This document shows, piece by piece, positions 57,291 through 64,000 of a stretch of DNA of 64,000 nucleotides. The stretch comes from Tremella fuciformis (taxonomy: Eukaryota; Basidiomycota; Tremellomycetes; Tremellales; Tremellaceae). Position numbers and translations under genes: made by a program. The stretch covers positions 1,364,001 to 1,428,000 of the forward strand of contig CP136492.1 in NCBI GenBank assembly GCA_032768795.1. The letters are read 5' to 3'. Each line of letters starts with the position of its first letter. Within the stretch, counting starts at the first letter, position 1. The notes beneath the pieces were generated by a model. That model saw only the letters and a program-made list of their open reading frames with translations, was not told the DNA's origin and did no database searches.

Positions 57291-58017
57291 TGGCCACCTC
57301 GTCCTGAAGCACGTCGGAGAGCCCTTCCTTGGCACGAGCCGTTGCTTGCTCGTCGAGCTCCCATGAGAGGACTGACGTGTACTCCCGAATCTTGGCGAAG
57401 TATTCGGCTGCCGATCCCGTCTGCCGCAGCGAGAAGTACTTGCGTCGAGCAGTCCCCTTCGCGTCGGGATCCCCAAAGTTCTCGCGCAGGTAGCGACGAA
57501 GCCCAGCGTAAGTCCGAATTTTCTCGTCGAGGTAGTCGCCAGCCTCGACATGCTCTCCGTTCTCGTTCAAATCGCTGTCTCGCCCTGTAGCCAAGGGCTG
57601 AATCGCGTCGAGCACGAATCCCCTGAGGAACGAGATCACATACATGACCTTGTGCGTGTCGCCAGAGAACTTCGACGGCTGCAGCTTGAAGACCGTCTCG
57701 CACTGCATGATGAACCGCTCCAAAGCGGCTGGGTCCTTGCCGTTAAACGTGTCAGGCGGGTTCGCCTTCGGCTCGGACGGGTTCCCAACGCCTGGCGAGC
57801 CCTGTCGTTGCTGCGCCTGCTGCTCGACGAGGGCCGCCTGAAGCTGCACGATCTGCGCGAGCAACTGCTGCACAGACGGCTGATCACCCAATGGTTGGGC
57901 CATGTTGGTCGCGGCGGCTCTCAGTCGAGTGTCCACCGGTAGTCGTAGGTTTGTGGGTAGAGCAATGTGCTGATGCTCAGGATCTGTCGACGTGGTTCGT
58001 CGAGTCGATGGTGCCAT
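57291..58017 (-). pseudogene. Ty3/gypsy gag, truncated (gypsy-A)
   Basis: Starts at ATG 58017 (MAPSTRRTTSTDPEH). Retrotransposon gag core: FNGKDPAALERFIMQCE, VISFLRGFVLDAIQPL, LRRYLRENFGDPDAKGTA and REYTSVLSWELDE. The frame is cut by the copia-1 LTR at 57290, before any zinc knuckle. Related but not identical to the plus-strand gag at 61.5 kb. Confidence 0.85.
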
Positions 58018-58055
58018 GAACTAGTCGTGTGAGAGGTAGTTGCACCGTGGTATAC

Positions 58056-58518
58056 TGTCACGGGGCCAGGCCGGTCGTCGACTGATAGGCCCTCTCACAC
58101 GTGCTGTCTGTCGATCTGTCTCTGTCCTCCACGAGAAGGTGTGTCCTACAGCCTCTCGTGCGTCGACAACACGGCTGCGCCGTTACTTTCTATCCATGGG
58201 ACTCAATACCACGGTGCTAAGGACGGTCTACGGGTGAGGACTTGTATATATATCACCCGTGCCCTCCTCTGCACCGCCTTGGGCTTTCTCCTTGAAACAC
58301 CATCGACGAGGCTCGAGCTCTAAAGTCGTCGAGGCTACTCGAGCGTCGTCGAGGCTACTCGAGGATCGACGATAGGCTCACGTGTTTGACAGGCGTGCTG
58401 GGCTGGAACGAGGCTCGTAGGCGTGCTTTGGTGATCATGGAGGCGTGGCCGACGTGACCGGGACGCGGCCTCGCGCGCCTCAGCTACCGTCGGCCGCGTG
58501 AGGGCTTCGCAGAGCACA
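58056..58518 (-). mobile_element. Partial gypsy-A 5' LTR, cut by copia-2
   Basis: Read on the plus strand it begins TGTCACGGGGCC just after GTATAC, 38 bases upstream of the gag ATG. The opposite terminus (CGTGACA) is not found before copia-2 starts at 58519, so copia-2 lies inside this LTR. Contains CGTCGAGGCTACTCGAG repeats near 58327-58365. Confidence 0.7.
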
Positions 58519-58833
58519 ACGGAAATAGGTGGTACGCTCACATGAGCTTGACTCATCCTCGAGTAGCCTCGTCGAGGCACACACATCCTCGACAAGGTTG
58601 TGCCTCGACGAGGTTCAACCTCGACGAGGCAGGGAAGCTGCCACCAACGATAACTCCGCATATAACGCCGACACCCTCGACGACCTTGTAGAATGCCGCC
58701 GCCTGTTGCCCTTCTCATCACTCATAGCAAGTGCTGAGCGGGCAACAGGTGAGTCTGAATGCATCACTCATAGCAAGTGCTGAGCGGGCAACAGGTGACC
58801 GGAATCCCATTGCCTCAGAGCTAAGATTCCATC
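58519..58833 (+). repeat. copia-2 5' LTR
   Basis: Matches copia-1 LTRs; visible differences include ATAGGTGG for ATAGGTAG, GACTCATCC for GACTCAGCC, GACAAGG for GACGAGG and a terminal ATTCCATCG. Confidence 0.9.
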
Positions 58834-58931
58834 GTGGTAACGTCTCCTTCGACAAGTCGCGGTAGATAGAACGCGTCAACAAACTCGTCGACCTTGCCTA
58901 CGCACCGCCAGCCTCAAAGTGGTCCTCCGTC

Positions 58932-60916
58932 ATGCCATCTGTGCAGACGGTGAAAGAAGAGCGCAAGCTCAATGGGCGCGACAACTACGCCCAGTGGGTG
59001 CGCGAGATTCGAGTCGTCCTCGGATCCGCCGGCCTTGTCCCCCACATCACCAAGGACGCGTCAGTGATCCGAGCACTTGTCGAGGCTCGATATCCAGTGT
59101 CAAGTCCGGCAACAGCAGCCGAGACATCGAAGAGAGCAGTTGCTCTATACGAGCATGAGAAGGAGCAGTCCACCGCCCTCTCCACTCTCTACGGCAGTCT
59201 GACAGAGACTGTCCAAAACAAGCTTCCCTCGGACCTGATCGACTTCGAGAATCCTCAACCGAAGGGGCTCTACGATCATCTGGTCGTCACATATGGGGCC
59301 GACAACGGATCTCGCCTAGCCGAATTATGGTCATCGATATTTGGCGAGACCATCCCAGAGAATGAGGACCCCGAACCCCATCTCACAGCTATCCGGTCGC
59401 AATTGGCCGAAATCACCTCCTCCGCCATCACTTCCAAGCTCACCCTTGAGCAATTTGCCAACCAGATTGGCGCATACGCCGCCATCCGTCGCCTACCGTC
59501 CTCATACGGCCTCCTCGCATCGACCTTCTACTCAGGGACCTCGTCGAACAAGATCCACCTCGACGAGGTTATCGATAGGGTCGCCGATGAACATCGCAGA
59601 CGTCAACAAAAGGGCGAGAGCGTAAACGAGATGGGGATGCTCAGCAAATCTCTGCAGAAACCGGCAAGCAAGAGATGCATCCACCATCCGGATCAGGGGA
59701 GGCACTCCACAGATGAGTGCTGGAAAGTGATTGGAGTGCCGAAGCACATCCAGGAGCAAAGGTCGGCCAAGGAAGCAGCAAAGGGAAGGAAGCAGGGAGG
59801 ACAAGCGAAGAAGGCAAGAGAGCAGATGGAGTCAGGAGATGACTCATCAAGTGAGAACAAGAGAGGCTCGTCGAGGGAGACAAAGGAGGAAGGCTACTAT
59901 GCGACGGAGATTGCACTACACGCCAACGACAACCTCCCATCCACCTCCATCATCATCGACAGCGGTGCCACCAGTCCATTCATCAAGGACAAGCACCTTC
60001 TCTCACATCTCACCAAACTCGACAAGGCCGTCAAGATCCAAATTGGAGACGGATCGATTGTCGAAGCTACACACTCCGGCCGCCTCACCTTCAACAACGT
60101 ATGGTACAACAACGCCCTCTACGTTCCATCATTCTCGCACAACCTCCTCTCAACACAGCGCCTCGGTCCGTACACGGGGACACACTGGCGCTTCTCGAAG
60201 GACTCGGCTACATTGGTAGAGAAAGGAAAGGTCATCCTCCGGGGCAAGAAACTTGGCAACCTATGGGTTGTAGACGACACACCGGTACGCACCACCTCGC
60301 GCATTCACCGAGCACTTCAGGCAATAGAAAACACTGAAGCCGAAGACACTCGCCTCCTCACCTGGCACAAACGTCTAGGTCACTCGAACATGAGGAAGGT
60401 GTGGGAGCTCGGGAAAGAGGGGAAGCTAGGCGCAAAGTGGACAGGGTCATTTCGGAGAGTCGGATGCATGGATTGCCTGAAAGGGAAGGCAACGCGCTCG
60501 GCATCTCTACCTAACCCTCGTCGAGCCAGCAAGCCCCTCGTCGAGGTATCAGTCGATCTATGGGGACCAGCGACCGTCCAGTCGAGAGAAGGCTTCCAAT
60601 ACTTCCTCACCTGCTATGACGACCACAGCAAATACGTGCAGGCCATACCACTCAAGAAGAAGTCGGATGCAGCCAAAGCACTGCAAGACTATATCAAGTT
60701 GGCAGAGAATCAGCTTGATCGAACAGTCAAGACCATCCGCTCAGACCAAGGAGGCGAATTCACGAGCAAGGAATTCAGCCACTGGTGTAAAAGCAAGGGA
60801 ATTGAGCACACCCTCACGCCGACCGACGCACACAACCAAAACAGTCGAGTCGAGCGCGTCCATCTTACCATCCTCAATGACATTCGGACATGTCTTGCGG
60901 ACTCGAACTTGCCAAC
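58932..60916 (+). pseudogene. copia-2 Gag-Pol, interrupted in integrase
   Basis: Same start (MPSVQTVKEERKLNGR) and same order of Gag, protease and integrase as copia-1. Interrupted after CLADSNLPT by insertion of the gypsy-B LTR. Only a handful of amino-acid changes against copia-1 are visible (for example VVTYGADN for VTTYGADN). Confidence 0.9.
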
Positions 60917-61429
60917 TGTCACGACGGACGTAGGGAGAGCACATGGAAGCCACGTGGGGAGACGGAGCTCGGACTCGTTGATTCAACGCATCACTCGCCG
61001 AGCTCACCGAGGGACGACGGATACTTAGGAAGACTGGGCGCGCGATACGTTCCGTAGTCTTCTCCCAATTGTTGTTCTCTGCAGACACGTAGACTGCCTG
61101 CTCCGTCCCGTCGCTTGGCTTGCCAGTGACACCGAGTCCCCCGCCGAGTTCCCCGTCTACCCCTCTCAACTCGCTCGCGCTCGTCGAGTTCACCTTCCTG
61201 CTCGCCGAGTTCAGCGAGTCCCTCGCCGCACCCCTCGCTCAACCCGTTCACCTCCTTGAGCTCAGCGAGTCCCTCGCCGAGCTCCTCGTTCACCTCCCCG
61301 AGCTCAGCGAGCCCCTCGCCGAGCTCCTCGCCCAACTCGCTCATACCTATCGACGTCAACGACCCCCACGCCGACCGTTCGGAGTACGTGCCCGCCGGGC
61401 CCTGGACAGAGAAGGCGGTCGTCGTGACA
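60917..61429 (+). repeat. gypsy-B 5' LTR with tandem CTCGCCGAG repeats
   Basis: Starts TGTCACGACGG and ends GTCGTCGTGACA (10-bp inverted termini). The section 61185-61345 is built of units with CTCAGCGAG, CTCGCCGAG and CCCCGAGCTCAGCGAG. Confidence 0.92.
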
Positions 61430-61538
61430 GTATTGGGAGAAGACTACTACCGTCGGACACGTACCCAACCCGCTGAGTCCTGTTTCTCCTCGTTCATCTC
61501 GTCGAGGTCCCTCTCTCCCTCTCTGAGACCTCCTCATC

Positions 61539-62804
61539 ATGTTTCCTTCTGCACCTGAATCCTCTCGTCTACCCAGGAGATCCCCCAGGCTCAATGAGCC
61601 CGAGGAGGAGCCTCCTGCATCACCCATTCCCCCTGCCGTGACCGTGACTAGGGAGGAAGACGGCGGGGCTACCCCGCCTGACACTCCCAGGGCGTCAGAG
61701 TCTCGGCGAGCTCGCCGAGGCTTGGGCCCAATGCCTACACCTCCCGCCAACATCAGTGATGCGGCGAGCATGGCGCTCTTCTTGAAAGAGCTCGAGCGGT
61801 GGAATATCCGCCGCGAAGCCTTTGAGGAAGCCCGCCTCGAGCTTCAGGAGGAAGAAGAGTTCCTCCGCCCGAGAGAGAGAGCTCCCTCGTTCAGCCCGGC
61901 GAGTTCAGCGAGCGGCGCGCCGAAGGAGCCGAAGGTCAAGGAGCCTGACACCTTCTCTGGGGAGAATCCCGCCAAGCTGAAAGGGTTCCTGTTGCAGTGC
62001 GAGCTGATGTTCAGTTTGCATGGGGGCAGGTACCAGTCGGAGGAGATCATGGTTTCGTTCATGATCTCGTACCTGCGGGGACCGGCTCTTCAGTCTGTCG
62101 AGCCGATGGTAGGTATGCGGCCGCGACCCGCCGAGCTCGCGACGGTGGACGCGTTCAAAAGGTACCTCAAGTCCGCCTTCGGCGACCCGGACGAACGGGG
62201 TACGGCAAAGCGACAACTTCGAGCGCTGCGGCAGACCAAGTCAGCTGCCGAGCACTTCGCTAAGGTCAGGGAGCTTGTTGCGGTTGCTGGTTTCACTGAT
62301 CAGGTCGCGATTGTGGACTGGGCCATCCATGGGCTCAAGTCTCATCTTAAGGACGAGATCGCTAAGCGCGGCGAGTTCTACTCGCTGACCGAGCTCGTCG
62401 AGTTTATTGTGCCTCTAGACAATCGCCTCCGTCATCGCGAGGAGGAGAGGAAGCTGGAGGAGGCTGCTGCGGCGAAGGCTGAAAAGCACAAGCCGGAGTA
62501 TGCCAAGGCTGAAGCGCCAGCGCGACGCCCATGGGCTGAGCGCTTGGGCGCGTCGCTCCCGCCTGCTCGCCCCAGCGAGCAGCGCGGCGAGTCCTCGGCG
62601 AGTTCGGGCCCTTCTGGGTCAGACTTGCTGAAGTCAACGCGCAACCCCGATGGGTCTCTGACGGAGGCCGAGAGGGAGCGCCGTTTGCACAGCGGGCTCT
62701 GCTTGCGGTGCGGGCAGGCCGGCCACCAGCTGGCTAACTGCCCCACCGCTAAGCCGAGGCCGCTGCCCCCGATTCCCGCCCAGGGACAGGCCCCAAAAGC
62801 CTGA
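61539..62804 (+). CDS. gypsy Gag with CCHC zinc knuckle
   Basis: 421 residues from ATG 61539 to TGA 62802. Gag core: FSGENPAKLKGFLLQCE, MISYLRGPALQSVEPM, KRYLKSAFGDPDERGTAKR and SLTELVEFIVPLDNRL. Zinc knuckle near the C terminus: CLRCGQAGHQLANC. A canonical -1 slippery heptamer lies one codon before the stop, so a fraction of ribosomes should continue into pol. Confidence 0.93.
   Translation: MFPSAPESSRLPRRSPRLNEPEEEPPASPIPPAVTVTREEDGGATPPDTPRASESRRARRGLGPMPTPPANISDAASMALFLKELERWNIRREAFEEARLELQEEEEFLRPRERAPSFSPASSASGAPKEPKVKEPDTFSGENPAKLKGFLLQCELMFSLHGGRYQSEEIMVSFMISYLRGPALQSVEPMVGMRPRPAELATVDAFKRYLKSAFGDPDERGTAKRQLRALRQTKSAAEHFAKVRELVAVAGFTDQVAIVDWAIHGLKSHLKDEIAKRGEFYSLTELVEFIVPLDNRLRHREEERKLEEAAAAKAEKHKPEYAKAEAPARRPWAERLGASLPPARPSEQRGESSASSGPSGSDLLKSTRNPDGSLTEAERERRLHSGLCLRCGQAGHQLANCPTAKPRPLPPIPAQGQAPKA
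62792..62798 (+). other. Programmed -1 ribosomal frameshift site (C CCA AAA)
   Basis: In the gag frame the codons are GCC CCA AAA GCC TGA, so the heptamer C-CCA-AAA fits X-XXY-YYZ exactly. Slipping one base back enters the open pol frame at once (AGC CTG AGG). Placement one codon before the gag stop is typical. Confidence 0.8.
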
Positions 62805-64000
62805 GGGATGGTGGACAACAGCTCGGCGAGCATCATCCCTTTCCGCATCGACTCGCCGCGACCGTAATCTCTGACTGTTCCCGTTCTCCTTCATCCCAGA
62901 TCGATGATACCCGTATACCCGTGACTCACACTGATTCCCCACAAGGTTGGGCAGCCTCTGAGAGGCTCCTAGACAACCCCACGCACGCTGTTGTCGCAGG
63001 TCGCATCAGCGGGCATCCCGCGAAGATCCTCCTGGATTCAGGAGCCTCCGCTAACTTCCTCGCCAAGTCGTTCGCCGAGCGACACCGCATTGCCCTCAAT
63101 GCGTACGACAAGCCCGTCGGACTCACCTTGTTTGACGGAGTAGAGTCGTCTGATGGCCCGCTGACTCACTTCTCTCGCGAGCGAGTCGAGGTGGGCCAGT
63201 ATGCTGGCACAGCAAGGTTCGAGCTCACGCGCTTGAATGGAGCTGATGCAGTGTTGGGCTACCCGTGGCTGCGAACTCGCCGAGTTGTAATCGACTTCGG
63301 CGAGGGAACTGTCACGGGAGCACCCTCGCAAGGTTGGGCAGAGCCCGTTCCCACTTCCAATGTCGCCGAGTCAATCCCTTCATCTCTCTCTCTCTCTCCG
63401 CCGCCGAGCTCCACCGTGTCCCCTGAACCCACCGAGTCCACCGTGTCCCCTGAAGTCGCCGAGTCTATCGAGTTCCCTACATCCGCTGCGTCCGCCGAGT
63501 CCCCTGTGCCCGTTGATCCTGAGCCCTGCTCTTCCCCTTGCCCCGCTGTCCCTACCGAGTCCGTTGATCCTGAGCTGCCCAACACCTTGCCTTCCCCCTG
63601 CTTGTCGACCAAGGATGATCGAGCAGGACGGTCGCCAAGCGCCGAGCCCTCGCTGAGGAAGCAGCAGCCGGGGAAGAGGCGAGTTAGAAAGAGGCGGATG
63701 GGAACAAAGAAACGCGCGTTCTCTCGCTCAAACTCCATCCCCGTGACTCTTCCCTGCCGCTGGCCATTCGTTGCGGTGGCTGAAGAGCTGAAACTGTGCG
63801 CGGTAGCCACAGACTCGCCGAGCTCGCTGAGGTTCGACCAGTTGGATGAGCTCAGCTCATGGCCCTCTTTCGAACCGCCCGCCGAACTCTCTGAGGCCGA
63901 GATTCAGCTGATTGCCGCCAGCGTTCCTGACCAGTACCTGGAGTTCCTCGACGTCTTCCACCCCAGGAAGGGCGTCGAGACTCTTGCACCGCACCGAGCT
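62799..64000 (+). CDS. gypsy Pol, 5' part (protease to start of reverse transcriptase), open to window end
   Basis: Frame -1 relative to gag, open from the slippery site to the last base, about 400 codons. Retropepsin: KILLDSGASANFLAK and ADAVLGYPWLRTRRVVIDF. A Ser/Pro/Glu linker (63340-63600) and a basic patch (RRVRKRRMGTKKRAF) follow. The last part, VPDQYLEFLDVFHPRKG, is the conserved lead-in to gypsy reverse transcriptase. The rest of pol and the 3' LTR must lie to the right. Confidence 0.9.

Larger units (their letters stand above)
58519..60916 (+). mobile_element. copia-2, 5' part of a second copy
   Basis: 315-bp 5' LTR (58519-58833) and the first 1985 bases of the coding frame. The sequence is almost identical to copia-1, then breaks at 60917 where a gypsy LTR begins. 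The remainder should lie beyond the window. Confidence 0.92.
60917..64000 (+). mobile_element. Ty3/gypsy retrotransposon (gypsy-B), 5' part, runs off the window
   Basis: 513-bp 5' LTR, gag, and the start of pol. Left target-site bases CCAAC (60912-60916); the right copy is outside the window. Inserted into the copia-2 integrase region. Confidence 0.92.

Noticed and set aside
52236..57295. TGGCC on both sides of copia-1 as a target duplication
   Set aside because: The left copy is six bases away from the LTR start, so it is not adjacent; probably chance.

Overview
The window looks like nuclear DNA of a basidiomycete yeast, most likely a tremellomycete (Cryptococcus/Trichosporon-like). This is inferred from the protein families and from the gene structure: almost every gene is split by short GT-AG introns of about 33-75 bases with CTNA-type branch points, gene spacing is tight, and the DNA is GC-rich. 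Strand and exon coordinates below were worked out by hand from reading frame, splice signals and family alignment; no search was run.

Layout. 0-1.7 kb: an intact gene joining an AN1-like zinc finger to an aminoglycoside-phosphotransferase-like (APH) kinase fold. 2.5-5.9 kb: two tandem membrane-anchored, highly charged proteins only 49 bases apart. 6.3-14.6 kb: POLD4, a 12-exon MFS transporter, a Zn2Cys6 transcription factor and a small Ser-rich protein. 15.1-20.2 kb: the most striking gene, a complete JmjN-JmjC-ePHD histone demethylase whose reading frame runs without a stop into a complete dihydrofolate synthase/folylpolyglutamate synthase domain. 20.5-29.8 kb: an unrecognised membrane protein, a bifunctional pseudouridine-5'-phosphate glycosidase/kinase, a protein of unknown function, a secreted Ser-rich protein that looks GPI-anchored, NTF2 and FAP7.

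29.9-42 kb is a duplication-and-decay zone: an intact IRC3-type mitochondrial helicase, a decayed and an intact AN1-APH gene head to head, a frameshifted second IRC3 and a fourth AN1-APH copy with a lost start and a nonsense codon. 42.2-50 kb returns to conserved single-copy genes (COA8, BUD22, P5C dehydrogenase PUT2 and the calpain-like RIM13/PalB).

50-64 kb is a nested retroelement block. A tyrosine-recombinase gene is cut by two solo LTRs with perfect 5-bp target-site duplications and by a full-length, nearly identical-LTR Ty1/copia element. Beyond this lie a truncated Ty3/gypsy gag, a second copia copy inserted in that element's LTR, and a gypsy element inserted in the second copia copy that runs off the window. 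Its gag and pol are joined by a canonical -1 frameshift heptamer. LTRs and coding regions of these elements are saturated with the palindrome CTCGNCGAG. Such a block is what a regional centromere edge looks like in these yeasts, but that is inference.
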